Assembly (NCBI GenBank): GCA_037129925.1
Contig: JBAXTZ010000003.1
Location: 1 to 64,000, forward strand
Direction: 5' to 3'
DNA: 64,000 nucleotides
DNA from: JBAXTZ01 sp037129925
GTDB taxonomy: Bacteria > Bacillota > Negativicutes > JBAXTZ01
In this document: in pieces, positions 32,922 through 42,743 of the stretch
How the letters are laid out: each line of letters opens with the position of its first letter
How positions within the stretch are numbered: position 1 is the first letter of the stretch
Notes under the pieces: model-generated
Seen by the model: the letters and a program-made list of their open reading frames with translations, nothing else
Database searches by the model: none
What the model was told of the DNA's origin: nothing
Translations under genes and position numbers: made by a program

Positions 32922-34364
32922 ATGTTCGAAAATTACCTGTTAGCACCTAAAGTATACGACGAAATGTTCAATGATGACGGCTCGGTACGCGAGCATTACG
33001 AAGAATTGTACAAGACATTCGGTAAACTCGACATGAAAAACTTGGCTGAACGGCAAAATCGCATGGACGACGAAATGATAAAGCAAGGGATTACTTTTAC
33101 CTTGTATAATGAAGATAGTAACGCCTTAGAGCGCACCATCCCTTTTGATATCATTCCGCGAATCATTAGCAGTACGGACTGGGCCTTTATGCAAAAAGGC
33201 CTTAAGCAGCGCGTTACAGCTCTAAATCGTTTTATTCACGATATCTATCACGAACAAAACATCTGCAAAGCCGGTATCGTCCCGCGCAAACTAATTGTCA
33301 CTAATAAATATTTTCGCCCGGAAATGATGAATCAAGATGTCCCTGGTGACGTTTATATTTGCTGGTCGGGAATTGATTTAATTCGTGCCGGCGACGGCGA
33401 TTATTATGTCCTTGAGGACAACCTGCGCACCCCAAGCGGTGTTTCTTATCTGTACAAAAATCGCTGGATGATGGAAAAACTTTTCCCGGAATTGTTTTTT
33501 AATTATCACGTCATGAATTTGGATCGCGGGTTGCATTTGTTCTTGCGTGCTTTGCGTAGCATAGCTCCGAATAACAATCCTAATCCCACAGTGGTATTGC
33601 TCACTCCCGGTCGTTACAATTCAGCTTATTTCGAGCATACTTTTTTAGCGCAAGAGATGGGACTGATTTTGGCCGAGGGGCAGGATTTAAAAGTTGTAGA
33701 TAACAAGGTTTACCTAAAAACCTTACACGGACTTCAACAAGTTGACGTAATATATCGTCGCATCGATGATGATTTCATTGATCCGCTGGCCTTCCGACCC
33801 GATTCAATGTTGGGCGTGCCCGGACTGATGAATGCCTATCGCGCCGGAAACGTTGCCTTGGCTAATGCGCCGGGAACCGGTTTTGCTGATGATAAAGCAA
33901 TATATGCCTACGTTCCGGAAATTATTCGTTATTATTTAAATGAAGAGCCAATACTTAAAAACGTGCCCACCTATATTTGCGCGCGTGAAGAAGATCGAAA
34001 ATTTGTCTTAGACAATATTGAAAAAATGGTTGTTAAGGAAACCTCGCTTTCCGGTGGCTATGGAATGTTAATCGGACCACACGCCACAAAAGAAGAACAC
34101 GACAAATTCCGCCGGCAAATTTGCGAACGACCTGATGAATATATTGCCCAACCAACCATTCAACTATCCGCAGTACCAACTTTATGTGACGGAACTATTG
34201 CTTCACGCCGGGTCGACTTGCGCCCATATATTGCATTAGCCGCCAACGAAGAAATTCATATAGTACCGGGCGGACTGACCCGAGTTGCAATGCGCGAAGG
34301 TTCGCTAGTCGTAAATTCATCTCAAGGCGGCGGCAGTAAAGATACCTGGGTAATCGAAGAATAA
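32922..34364 (+). CDS. circularly permuted ATP-grasp protein (DUF404/DUF407 type)
   Basis: A 480-aa protein of the circularly permuted ATP-grasp family, predicted to ligate a carboxylate to an amine or thiol using ATP. Visible landmarks are YVLEDNLRTPSGVSYL, the Lys and Gly-rich VKETSLSGGYGMLIGP (nucleotide loop) and the C-terminal VNSSQGGGSKDTW. It heads a three-gene operon with alpha-E and transglutaminase proteins, a set seen in many bacteria and proposed to make or modify a small peptide. No product is known. Confidence 0.85.
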   Translation: MFENYLLAPKVYDEMFNDDGSVREHYEELYKTFGKLDMKNLAERQNRMDDEMIKQGITFTLYNEDSNALERTIPFDIIPRIISSTDWAFMQKGLKQRVTALNRFIHDIYHEQNICKAGIVPRKLIVTNKYFRPEMMNQDVPGDVYICWSGIDLIRAGDGDYYVLEDNLRTPSGVSYLYKNRWMMEKLFPELFFNYHVMNLDRGLHLFLRALRSIAPNNNPNPTVVLLTPGRYNSAYFEHTFLAQEMGLILAEGQDLKVVDNKVYLKTLHGLQQVDVIYRRIDDDFIDPLAFRPDSMLGVPGLMNAYRAGNVALANAPGTGFADDKAIYAYVPEIIRYYLNEEPILKNVPTYICAREEDRKFVLDNIEKMVVKETSLSGGYGMLIGPHATKEEHDKFRRQICERPDEYIAQPTIQLSAVPTLCDGTIASRRVDLRPYIALAANEEIHIVPGGLTRVAMREGSLVVNSSQGGGSKDTWVIEE

Positions 34365-34379
34365 TAGTTTGGAGGTCTT

Positions 34380-35354
34380 ATGATAAATGTTCGCGTTGCT
34401 GAATCAATTTACTGGACTGGTCGCTATACCGAGCGAATCATCAATCATACCAATCTTATTGATGTTAGTTTTCACAGTTACTTAAGTTGGACGGAAAATA
34501 CCGATATTCAAAACGATTTGTGGCAACGGTTGCTAAGTGTTCTTGGCGAGGCAGATGCCTTCTTCGATCGCTACAATTCTTTGAAAACCCGGCATGTACT
34601 TAACTTTTTAACGCTTGATAAGACTTATGGCAATTCAATTATCTCCTGTGCCGGTAATGCTCGCGAGAACGTGCGTGCTATCCGTCAAGAGCTGCCTACG
34701 CCACTTTGGGAAACAATAAACGGTTTCCATCTTTGGTTGACCGCCGAGAGTCAGGCAAAACGAATTTTCGCGCCGGACTTCAAACCTTACGATTTTTATA
34801 AAGGAATAAAGCAAGCAGTAACATTGTTCCACGGCATTGCTGAAACAACCATGATTCGCGACGAAGAGTGGCGGTTATTGCAACTAGGGCGCTATATCGA
34901 GCGCGCTGAGAACATTTCCCGGCTTGTGCTAATGATGCACCGTAACACTCTGGAAATGCGGCAAAACATCAGCAACAACCGCTATCATCAATTAACGGCA
35001 GCGCTCCGCGCCGTTGACGGATTAGAATCCTATCGAAAAATCAATGCTGACCGCGTCAGTCTTGCCGCCGCAGCTGCTTTTCTCGTTGGTCAACCACTAT
35101 TTCCGCGTTCGATTCATTATAGTTTGACGATCTTCAAAAGAAATTTACTGGCTTTAGCCGCACCTGAAGAAAATATGCAATATTCGCCTTTAGCAGAAGT
35201 AGATGCTATGTTGGCTAAAATCGACAATTTCAGTGAAGATGATTATAATCTCGACAGTCTTCCTAATATGGTTTGGGATTTTCTCGCGACTCTTAATGTT
35301 ATTGGGACAAAAGTTTACAAAACATATTTCAAAGAGGTTGATACTATTTTATGA
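34380..35354 (+). CDS. alpha-E domain protein (DUF403)
   Basis: A 324-aa, almost entirely helical protein of the alpha-E family. RVAESIYWTGRYTERIIN at the N-terminus and LGRYIERAENISRL in the middle are the characteristic repeats. It always occurs with the permuted ATP-grasp and transglutaminase proteins, and its biochemical role is unknown. GGAGG precedes the ATG; its stop overlaps the next start (ATGA type). Confidence 0.85.
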   Translation: MINVRVAESIYWTGRYTERIINHTNLIDVSFHSYLSWTENTDIQNDLWQRLLSVLGEADAFFDRYNSLKTRHVLNFLTLDKTYGNSIISCAGNARENVRAIRQELPTPLWETINGFHLWLTAESQAKRIFAPDFKPYDFYKGIKQAVTLFHGIAETTMIRDEEWRLLQLGRYIERAENISRLVLMMHRNTLEMRQNISNNRYHQLTAALRAVDGLESYRKINADRVSLAAAAAFLVGQPLFPRSIHYSLTIFKRNLLALAAPEENMQYSPLAEVDAMLAKIDNFSEDDYNLDSLPNMVWDFLATLNVIGTKVYKTYFKEVDTIL

Positions 35355-36265
35355 AGTTAAAAATAATGCACCTTAGCGAATACAGTTACGGAAATTTCAT
35401 TACCGGCAGCGACAATGAAATGCATTTGGAGCCCACGCTTATTGATAACAGTATCAACGAAGTACGCCTAAAGCCGCGTACTAATTATCGCCAACATCTG
35501 GCATATTACGATTTTTCAACTGCTCCTGCCGTACCTGTCAGATGGCACAAAGATTATTTCCAGAGTGATATCGCTTGTTTTGAAGTAATCGAACCGCATA
35601 ACCAACTTTCGATTATTGCAACTTCAGTAGTTTTAACCGCTGAAGGGGAACCGCGTTCGGGTTACGTTTTGAAACCAGAAGATGAGCGTGCTTTGTTAAA
35701 CTCGGCACAATTTCAAAATCGTTATGCCGAGTATTTACATATGACACCGCGCACTCTGATTACTCAATCAGTAGCGGATTACTTTAAGACTTTGTACAGC
35801 CAATGTTCTACCGGCTGTATTTACGATTATGTTCGCAGTCTTACTACCCAAATTCACAAAACTTTTCAGTATCAACCAGGAGTTACGAATATTCACACCA
35901 CTGTCGACGACACCGTGCGCTTGAAAGGCGGCGTTTGTCAGGATTTTGCTCATCTGATGTTGGCTACTTGTCGGGACATTGGCATTCCGGCACGTTATGT
36001 GAGTGGTTATCAATATATTGGCGATCTGCCGGAAAATATCGGCAATGACAATTTAATTATTGCCATGCACGCCTGGATCGAAGCTTTCATCCCTGGCGCC
36101 GGTTGGTTGGGATTCGATCCGACAAACGATAATATTATGAGCTGGCGCTACGTGAAAATCGCCGATGGCCGAGATTATAATGATATTATTCCAATAAAAG
36201 GCTTATATCGCGGGAACGCGATTCAAACATTAAGTGTTAAAGTGAAAATCGACAAACTGGATTAA
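35351..36265 (+). CDS. transglutaminase-like cysteine protease-fold protein
   Basis: A 304-aa protein with an N-terminal bacterial transglutaminase-like domain and a catalytic core from about residue 160. The Cys is in LKGGVCQDFAHLML, the His in IAMHAWIEAFIPG and the Asp in GFDPTND, giving a full triad. It probably hydrolyses or transfers an amide bond in concert with the ATP-grasp partner. The 4-nt overlap with the alpha-E gene shows coupled translation; a terminator follows immediately. Confidence 0.9.
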   Translation: MKLKIMHLSEYSYGNFITGSDNEMHLEPTLIDNSINEVRLKPRTNYRQHLAYYDFSTAPAVPVRWHKDYFQSDIACFEVIEPHNQLSIIATSVVLTAEGEPRSGYVLKPEDERALLNSAQFQNRYAEYLHMTPRTLITQSVADYFKTLYSQCSTGCIYDYVRSLTTQIHKTFQYQPGVTNIHTTVDDTVRLKGGVCQDFAHLMLATCRDIGIPARYVSGYQYIGDLPENIGNDNLIIAMHAWIEAFIPGAGWLGFDPTNDNIMSWRYVKIADGRDYNDIIPIKGLYRGNAIQTLSVKVKIDKLD

Positions 36266-36267
36266 AC

Positions 36268-36299
36268 AAAAAAATACCACCGTACGGTGGTATTTTTTT
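36268..36299. terminator. bidirectional terminator between the transglutaminase gene and purA
   Basis: Perfect palindrome of A-run, TACCACCG, CGGTGGTA, T-run, serving both convergent genes. Confidence 0.9.
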
Positions 36300-36306
36300 G
36301 TTTACA

Positions 36307-37590
36307 CTAAAATATTTCGTTAACAAAAATGGTTTGATCGCGTGCCGGACCAACCGAGACGATAGCCAGCGGAACGCCGGCCAGCTCCGAAATACGCTCG
36401 ACATATTTTCGCGCTTTTTCCGGCAACTTTTTGTAATCGCGAATATCACTAATAGGCACTTCCCAGCCGGGGAGGGTTTCCAAAATCGGAACCATCGTGC
36501 CAAGTTTCTCTAAACTTGCCGGAAAATCGGTCACAACTGTATCGCCGCATTGATAACCGGTACAAATCTTCACTTCATCTAATTCATCCAGGATATCTAA
36601 GCGGGTAATGGCTAAATATGCCAGACCGTTTACTGTCGCCGCATATTTTATCATAACCATATCCAACCAGCCGCAGCGCCGCGGGCGTCCGGTAGTAGTT
36701 CCGTACTCCTTGCCAGTATATTGAATATATTGACCAATCTCATCATCAAGTTCAGTCGGAAAAGGTCCTTCTCCCACTCTGGTAGTATAGGCCTTAACAA
36801 CACCCACCACCTTGTCAATTCGAGTCGGACCAATGCCCGCGCCCACACACGCGCCACCGGCGGTAGGATGCGACGAGGTAATATAAGGATAGGTACCATA
36901 ATCAACATCCAGCAAAGTGGCTTGCGCACCTTCCAAAAGAACTTTTTTACCAGCAGTTATCGCTTGATTTACATAAGGAATAGTATCGCAAATATAGGGG
37001 CGAAGTTCCTCGCCGTATTGCAAATACTCCTGATATATTGCTTCAACTTCAAAACCGGTCTCATCATATATTTTTTCGAAATATTGATTTTTGGTTTCTA
37101 AATTTGCCGCAATTTTTTCCCGCAACAACTCCGGTTCCAATAAATCGGCAATTCGAATACCGACACGATTGTGTTTATCGGCATAACACGGACCTACTCC
37201 GCGTTTGGTTGTGCCGATTTTCTTTTTTCCCAAAGCTTCCTCTTGGACTTCATCTAATAACCGATGATAGGGCATTATTACATGCGCCCGGTCAGAAATT
37301 TTCATCTCGGCTACTTTAACGCCCTTAGCACGAATATCTCTTAACTCTTTTAACAAAACCGGCGGGTCTATAACCACCCCGTTACCTAAAACACAGATTT
37401 TGTTTTCATACAAAATGCCCGAGGGCAATAAATGTAGTTTGAATTCCTTACCATTAGTAATTACCGTATGACCAGCGTTGTTTCCGCCTTGATAACGCAC
37501 GACAACGTCAGCTTTTTCCGCGAGAAAATCAACGATTTTACCTTTACCTTCGTCACCCCACTGAGTACCAAGAATAACTGCAACAGGCAT
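36307..37590 (-). CDS. purA: adenylosuccinate synthetase
   Basis: A 427-aa GTP-dependent ligase joining IMP and aspartate in AMP synthesis. GTQWGDEGKGKIVD is the P-loop with catalytic Asp, GNNAGHTV carries the catalytic His, and GTTKRGVGP and TTTGRPRRCGWLD are family signatures. GGAGG precedes the ATG. purB lies 8 nt upstream, so both late AMP enzymes are co-expressed. Confidence 0.97.
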   Translation of the reverse strand: MPVAVILGTQWGDEGKGKIVDFLAEKADVVVRYQGGNNAGHTVITNGKEFKLHLLPSGILYENKICVLGNGVVIDPPVLLKELRDIRAKGVKVAEMKISDRAHVIMPYHRLLDEVQEEALGKKKIGTTKRGVGPCYADKHNRVGIRIADLLEPELLREKIAANLETKNQYFEKIYDETGFEVEAIYQEYLQYGEELRPYICDTIPYVNQAITAGKKVLLEGAQATLLDVDYGTYPYITSSHPTAGGACVGAGIGPTRIDKVVGVVKAYTTRVGEGPFPTELDDEIGQYIQYTGKEYGTTTGRPRRCGWLDMVMIKYAATVNGLAYLAITRLDILDELDEVKICTGYQCGDTVVTDFPASLEKLGTMVPILETLPGWEVPISDIRDYKKLPEKARKYVERISELAGVPLAIVSVGPARDQTIFVNEIF

Positions 37591-37598
37591 ATATCCTC

Positions 37599-38891
37599 CT
37601 ATAAACCGAATCGTTTCATAATCGTATCAATGTGTCTGATATAGTGCGTACATTCAAAACAGTCGTCAATTTCATTTTGACTTAAGTGGCGAATGACATC
37701 CGGATCGTTGCTAAAGTTCGTCTTAAAATCAACACCTTGCAACCACCGCGACATTGCGCAGCGCTGAACCCAGGCGTAGGCATCTTCCCGAATTACGCCT
37801 TTTTCGACCAACGCCAGTAATAATCGTTGACTGAAAATCAGTCCGCCGGTTTTTTCCAAATTACTCTTCATGGCGTCTGGATATACAAGCAAATTATCCA
37901 TAACTCGCGTCATCAATTTTAGCACATAATCAAGCAGAATGGTAGAGTCCGGCAGAATAACCCGCTCTACCGAAGAATGCGAGATGTCTCGTTCATGCCA
38001 CAGCGCTACGTTCTCCATCGCGGCCAGCGCGTTGCCACGCAACACCCTTGCCAACCCACTAATCCGCTCACAAGTAATCGGGTTGCGTTTGTGCGGCATC
38101 GCTGAAGATCCTTTTTGACCTTTGGAAAAGTATTCCTCGGCCTCACGAATATCCGTCCGCTGTAAATTCCTAATTTCTGTAGAAAATTTCTCCAAGCTAC
38201 TACCGATTATTGCAATGGTCGTCAAAAATTCAGCATGACGGTCACGTTGCAACACTTGCGTAGAAGCTTTCGCCGGTCGTAAACCCATTTGTTCGCAAAC
38301 GTATTGCTCGACAAACGGTTCGGCAAAAGCGTATGTACCGACTGCTCCGGAGATTTTCCCCACGGAAACAGTTTCAACCGCCCTTTCAAGTCGCGCTATT
38401 GAGCGAGTGACTTCGTCTAACCAAACGGCCATTTTCAAACCAAAAGTCATCGGTTCAGCGTGAATTCCGTGAGTTCGACCGATCATAATTGTATATTTGT
38501 GTGCACGCGCTTGTTTCTCGATAGCCGAATACAGCGCTTTTAAGTCGTTTAGAAGTAATTCGCCAGCCTTTTTGCACATCGCGCAGAGTGCTGTGTCTTT
38601 TACATCACTAGAAGTCATCCCCATGTGCATATACTTTGATGAATCGCCGACGTGTTCGGCGACGCAAGTTAAAAACGCGATAATATCATGGTTGGTTTCA
38701 CGTTCTATTTCCTTAATCCGCTCTACTGAAAATTTCGCTTTAGTTTTGATATCTACTAACGCGCTATCCGGAATTAATCCTAGTTTGTTCATTGCTTCGC
38801 AAGCGAATATCTCCACTTGCAACATCGTCAGAAATTCATTTTCCTCAGTCCAAATTCCGGCCATTTCCGGATTGGAGTACCTAGCAATCAA
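37599..38891 (-). CDS. purB: adenylosuccinate lyase
   Basis: A 430-aa lyase acting twice in purine synthesis (SAICAR and adenylosuccinate cleavage). The fumarase-superfamily signature GSSAMPHKRNP is present, as are the IGRTHGIHAEP and TSSDVKDT catalytic blocks. GGAGG with an 8-nt spacer points to TTG at 38891, giving the usual N-terminus IARYSNPEM; a longer frame to 38915 runs into an inverted repeat and is unlikely to be used. Confidence 0.96.
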   Translation of the reverse strand: MIARYSNPEMAGIWTEENEFLTMLQVEIFACEAMNKLGLIPDSALVDIKTKAKFSVERIKEIERETNHDIIAFLTCVAEHVGDSSKYMHMGMTSSDVKDTALCAMCKKAGELLLNDLKALYSAIEKQARAHKYTIMIGRTHGIHAEPMTFGLKMAVWLDEVTRSIARLERAVETVSVGKISGAVGTYAFAEPFVEQYVCEQMGLRPAKASTQVLQRDRHAEFLTTIAIIGSSLEKFSTEIRNLQRTDIREAEEYFSKGQKGSSAMPHKRNPITCERISGLARVLRGNALAAMENVALWHERDISHSSVERVILPDSTILLDYVLKLMTRVMDNLLVYPDAMKSNLEKTGGLIFSQRLLLALVEKGVIREDAYAWVQRCAMSRWLQGVDFKTNFSNDPDVIRHLSQNEIDDCFECTHYIRHIDTIMKRFGL

Positions 38892-38914
38892 AATCGTTAC
38901 CTCCGTAATTACCA

Positions 38915-38961
38915 AAACACATTGTTCAAAGTTTCAGGAAGAAACTTTGAACAATGTGTTT
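38915..38961. repeat. perfect 21-bp inverted repeat upstream of purB
   Basis: Arms 38915-38935 and 38941-38961 are fully complementary around a 5-nt loop. Minus-strand transcripts would end it with TTTT, so it can terminate the aminopeptidase message, but the stem is far longer and less GC-rich than an ordinary terminator. Confidence 0.85.
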
Positions 38962-39010
38962 CCCTGACGAAGTATAGCAAATCGGCGCTTTTCAGTCAAC
39001 AGAATAATAG

Positions 39011-40456
39011 CTACAATTTGGCTAATTCAATTAATGTTTTGACCATCGAGCCGCTAGCGCCGGCTGGGTTTATTCCATAGGGATTATCATTCCATGCTGT
39101 TCCGGCAATATCGATATGCACCCATGGGCGACCGTCTACGAATTCACCGATAAACAAGCCGCCAGCAACTGTACCGGAAGTCGCGGAGCTGTTTTTTAAA
39201 TCAGCAAACGGCGTTTTCAACAACTCTTTATACTCAGAATAATTCGGGAAGCGCCATAGCCGTTCGTCCGCAGCGGCACCAGCCGTGACGACTTTGTAGC
39301 ACCACTCAGAATTGTTATCAATAATTCCTGCAGTTACGTTTCCAAGCGTATTAGTAATGGCAGTTAATGTTGCTACATCTACCAAGCGGGTAGCTCCCAG
39401 ATGAACGGCATAGGTGACTGCATCAGCCAAAATAATCCGCCCTTCAGCGTCAGTGCTGTGAACTTCCACAGTTTTTCCAGATAGGGTACGGATTATTTCA
39501 CCGGGCTGCAACGCGTTACCACTTGGCATATTCTCACACAACGGCATTATTGTCATTATATTAGTTCGCAGTCCAAGTTGAGCGATTGCTTTGGTCGCCG
39601 CGAGCACGCACGCAGCTCCTGCCATATCCCGCTTCATCGCTATCATCGTTGCTGGCTGTTTTAGTGACAATCCGCCACTGTCAAAAGTTACGCCTTTACC
39701 GACATAGGCTGTTAACTCAGAGCTGTCAGGAGCACCATAATATTTTAATACCACTAATTTCGGCGCTTCAGAGCTGCCGCGCGAAACTCCTAGAAGTCCA
39801 CCCATACCCAATTCTTGCATTTGCAATCTGTTTAAAATAATACACTCCAGCTTATATTGCTCAGAAATTATTTTTGCTTCGTCGGCTAAAAAACTTGGTG
39901 TGCAAACGGCTGCGGGGAGATTGGTCCACTCACGAGCGAGATTTACAGTTTCAGCGGAAACAACCGCAGTCTGAATCGCGCTTTCGATTTCAATACTGTT
40001 AGCGGCGATTATTTCAATTGATGTCAATGATTTTCTTTTGTTTGAGAGAAAAGTATCAAACTCATAATTGCCCAGAGTTATGCCCTCTATCGCTGCAATA
40101 ATCTCTTCACCGTTTAATTCGGCAGTATCGATTGCGATAGCTTCGGCATTCATAGCTCTAAGTTTTCGACCTAAAGCGCCAAAGCAATTTCGCAAGTCAC
40201 GCCGCTCTTTTAAAACTTTACTTCCCAATCCGACCAAAACAACCTTTTTCTCGCCAAAAGGAACAACCATCATTTCGTTGGCTGTTGTTGATGATTCAAT
40301 GCCCATAGCAATAGTGCTGAACATATTGCCACTTAATTCGTCTAAATCAGCCAACGCCCGTTCCAAATTGCTTTCCACAAATATTGGCATCACTAAAATT
40401 TGCGCTGCGCAGTCGCCAATTCTTTGGCTACTTATTCTAACATTCATTATTGTCAT
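39011..40456 (-). CDS. pepA: leucyl aminopeptidase, M17 family
   Basis: A 481-aa cytosolic metallo-aminopeptidase. The C-terminal catalytic domain has VGKGVTFDSGGLSLK (Lys and Asp metal ligands), DMAGAACVLA and the family signature STDAEGRIILADA with its catalytic Arg. The N-terminal domain is the usual macro-like fold. GGAG 6 nt upstream supports ATG 40456, overlapping the dut stop by 20 nt; an in-frame ATG three codons on is an alternative. Confidence 0.95.
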   Translation of the reverse strand: MTIMNVRISSQRIGDCAAQILVMPIFVESNLERALADLDELSGNMFSTIAMGIESSTTANEMMVVPFGEKKVVLVGLGSKVLKERRDLRNCFGALGRKLRAMNAEAIAIDTAELNGEEIIAAIEGITLGNYEFDTFLSNKRKSLTSIEIIAANSIEIESAIQTAVVSAETVNLAREWTNLPAAVCTPSFLADEAKIISEQYKLECIILNRLQMQELGMGGLLGVSRGSSEAPKLVVLKYYGAPDSSELTAYVGKGVTFDSGGLSLKQPATMIAMKRDMAGAACVLAATKAIAQLGLRTNIMTIMPLCENMPSGNALQPGEIIRTLSGKTVEVHSTDAEGRIILADAVTYAVHLGATRLVDVATLTAITNTLGNVTAGIIDNNSEWCYKVVTAGAAADERLWRFPNYSEYKELLKTPFADLKNSSATSGTVAGGLFIGEFVDGRPWVHIDIAGTAWNDNPYGINPAGASGSMVKTLIELAKL

Positions 40457-40904
40457 TCCTTACTCCGGTGCTGCCAAACCCTCCCGAACGAATCGAATGA
40501 GCTTGATCATTATCGGCGACCAAATATTTATAAAAAATCCCTTGGGCAATTCGTTCTCCAGCCTTTATCGTTACTACGATATTACTCATATTAATCAATG
40601 CAATCATTATGTGTCCTTCGTTATCCACATTATTATAATAATCGCTATCAATAATTCCCTGTGAATTTACCAGCATAATACCACTTTTTACAGCTAACCC
40701 TGACCTAATATGCAAGCCTAAGTATTCATCAGCCTGCATATAAGCCTTTACTCCGGTTGGAATCAACACTATTTTGAGTGGTTCAATAACCAGCGTTTCA
40801 GCTGCTGAAATGTCGTAACCGGCGCTATGTTTTGTTTTTCGACTGGGTAATGTTACTGATGAAAAACAGTCGTTTTCAACGCGCTCAAATCCCCTTAATT
40901 TCAT
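40437..40904 (-). CDS. dut: dUTP diphosphatase
   Basis: A 155-aa trimeric dUTPase converting dUTP to dUMP. All five motifs are present: AGYDISA, RSGLA, GIIDSDYY, GERIAQGIF and the C-terminal GGFGSTG P-loop-like tail. A short insertion follows motif 3. Its start overlaps the radical SAM gene's stop by 4 nt and its end overlaps pepA. Confidence 0.93.
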   Translation of the reverse strand: MKLRGFERVENDCFSSVTLPSRKTKHSAGYDISAAETLVIEPLKIVLIPTGVKAYMQADEYLGLHIRSGLAVKSGIMLVNSQGIIDSDYYNNVDNEGHIMIALINMSNIVVTIKAGERIAQGIFYKYLVADNDQAHSIRSGGFGSTGVRNDNNEC

Positions 40905-41965
40905 TCATCCTCCAAAATTTCCTTATATTCATTGTAACCCAACTTTTCAACTAGAGACGACAAATGCGTTGAACTGCATGTGCTTGTCTCGATTGTGCCG
41001 CTGGCAATCAAATTACTTACTGACAGTATTATCTTTTTTTCGAATTTGGTTTCTAAACGAGTGATGTTTTTTCGCTGCTGTCCAATTATTTTTGATAAAT
41101 CCTTCGGACTACAAAATAAGTCATTCACTATGTGACGTTTCAGCAAAATGTATAGCAAAACATAGAACCCGGCGCTATCACAAAGCTCACCGAAGGCCGG
41201 GTGAAATGGTCCGGCAACAACTTGTCCATTTTGCAATTCTTCGCTCGGCTGAATTCCAGTGCGAATAACTGTAATGCCTTTGGATTGAGCCACCAATTTC
41301 AACCAGCTAGCGCTAGTAATTGCTTGTTGCATGGTTTGCGGGCAGTATTTACCTTCTAAAAACAATTGTTCTAATTTTGTACCTCTAAGGACAATGGTCG
41401 GATGAATTCTCAACATATCCGGAACCATTTGCGCCAGTCGTTGCAATGTTAACAGGTTCGTTTCATCGGTCTCGCCAACTAATCCTGTCATGAGATGAAT
41501 TCCCACCGTCATGCCGCTCTTTTTTACGCGTGCTACACTAGTAGCAACGTCATCGTAAGTGTGCCGGCGATTATTGGCGATCAATACCGAATCAACGAGT
41601 GATTGCGCCCCTATTTCCACTGCGGTCACGCCAAAAGTTTTGAGCAAATTAACGCAACTGTCGTCAAGCGCATCCGGACGTGTTGATACTCGGATACTGG
41701 ATATTTTTCCGCCATCAATATAGTTTTTACCGAGTTGCAATAACATCAATTGTTGATCGTCCGGCAACGCGGTAAACGTGCCGCCATAAAAGGCCAGCTG
41801 CACATCAGTTTTTGTCAAATATAGCAATTGACGATTTATTTCTGCAGTAACTTCTTCTTGAAGCGTATTACAATAATTGCGCTCAACTGCCCGTTGATTA
41901 CAAAACACGCAGCGGTCAAGGCAACCGGCATTGGCCAAAAATATCGGTAAAATTGCTTTCTTCAT
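40901..41965 (-). CDS. radical SAM protein, Elp3-like (rnc-associated)
   Basis: A 354-aa radical SAM enzyme with the cluster motif GCLDRCVFCNQ (Cx3Cx2C) near the N-terminus, the GGTFTALP glycine-rich strand and a C-terminal Elp3-like extension. In many Firmicutes a gene of this kind lies between rnc and smc, as here just downstream of rnc. The substrate is unknown. A GTG nine bases upstream of ATG 41965 is a possible alternative start. Confidence 0.8.
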   Translation of the reverse strand: MKKAILPIFLANAGCLDRCVFCNQRAVERNYCNTLQEEVTAEINRQLLYLTKTDVQLAFYGGTFTALPDDQQLMLLQLGKNYIDGGKISSIRVSTRPDALDDSCVNLLKTFGVTAVEIGAQSLVDSVLIANNRRHTYDDVATSVARVKKSGMTVGIHLMTGLVGETDETNLLTLQRLAQMVPDMLRIHPTIVLRGTKLEQLFLEGKYCPQTMQQAITSASWLKLVAQSKGITVIRTGIQPSEELQNGQVVAGPFHPAFGELCDSAGFYVLLYILLKRHIVNDLFCSPKDLSKIIGQQRKNITRLETKFEKKIILSVSNLIASGTIETSTCSSTHLSSLVEKLGYNEYKEILEDE

Positions 41966-41987
41966 TACTCTCACGTTGTTTACACAT

Positions 41988-42014
41988 AAAAAAAAGCAGC
42001 TTGTGCCGCTTTTG
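41988..42014 (-). terminator. terminator downstream of rnc
   Basis: AAAAGCGGC, 4-nt loop, GCTGCTTTT followed by an eight-T run on the minus strand, 18 nt past the rnc stop. Confidence 0.8.
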
Positions 42015-42032
42015 ATTATAACCCAAACATTC

Positions 42033-42743
42033 TTATTTTTCTAGTTTTTGCAGCGCTTGTTTAGCAGCCGATTGTTCCGCGGCTTTTTTACTTCGTCCGC
42101 TACCGCAACCAAAACTTTCTTTTTTTACCAAAAGCTCAACATTGTAATGTTTTTCATGATCCGGACCACTACACGAAACAACATTATATACAATGTCATC
42201 ACTCTGCAGTTCAAGCACATTTTGAACATATTCCTGAAGTTCGCTCTTACAGTCACTTGCCTTTTCAAGACGGAAAAGTTCGTCAGCAAAAATTCGCTGA
42301 ACGAAATCGCGGGCAACTTCATAACCCTGATCGATATATAACGCGCCGATTATCGCTTCAAAAGCATCTGACAATATCGACGAGCGTTCGCGTCCGCCGG
42401 TACTATCTTCACCCTTACCCAACCGCAGATGTTTTCCAATGAAAAGCTCACGGGCTTTTGCCGCCAGCGACTTTTCACAGACTACATTCGAGCGCCTTTT
42501 GGTCATCTCGCCTTCGGGCATATTACCGATATGTTTATACAGATTATCACTAATGCACAATTCAAGAACGGCATCGCCAAGAAATTCCAGGCGCTCATTG
42601 TTGAATCCATCATTTCGCTTCTCAAAAGAAAATGAACTGTGCGTTAAAGCTGTTTGCAAAATAGCGACATTGTGAAAATTAACTCCCAATAATCTTTGAA
42701 AATCACTCAATTGATCATTTTTTGCCGGGGTGTTCTTAGCCAT
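42033..42743 (-). CDS. rnc: ribonuclease III
   Basis: A 236-aa double-strand RNase that processes rRNA precursors. The signature NNERLEFLGDAVLELCIS holds the metal-binding Glu and Asp residues, and the second acidic set is in SDAFEAIIGALY. The C-terminal dsRNA-binding domain ends in KKAAEQSAAKQAL. Its start overlaps the fabF stop by 8 nt, indicating coupling to the fatty-acid operon. Confidence 0.96.
   Translation of the reverse strand: MAKNTPAKNDQLSDFQRLLGVNFHNVAILQTALTHSSFSFEKRNDGFNNERLEFLGDAVLELCISDNLYKHIGNMPEGEMTKRRSNVVCEKSLAAKARELFIGKHLRLGKGEDSTGGRERSSILSDAFEAIIGALYIDQGYEVARDFVQRIFADELFRLEKASDCKSELQEYVQNVLELQSDDIVYNVVSCSGPDHEKHYNVELLVKKESFGCGSGRSKKAAEQSAAKQALQKLEK

Noticed and set aside
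38892..38915. Longer PurB N-terminus starting in the inverted repeat
   Set aside because: GGAGG and the family N-terminus point to the TTG at 38891.
38892..39010. Purine riboswitch before purB
   Set aside because: No purine-aptamer core is visible; the structure is a single perfect hairpin.
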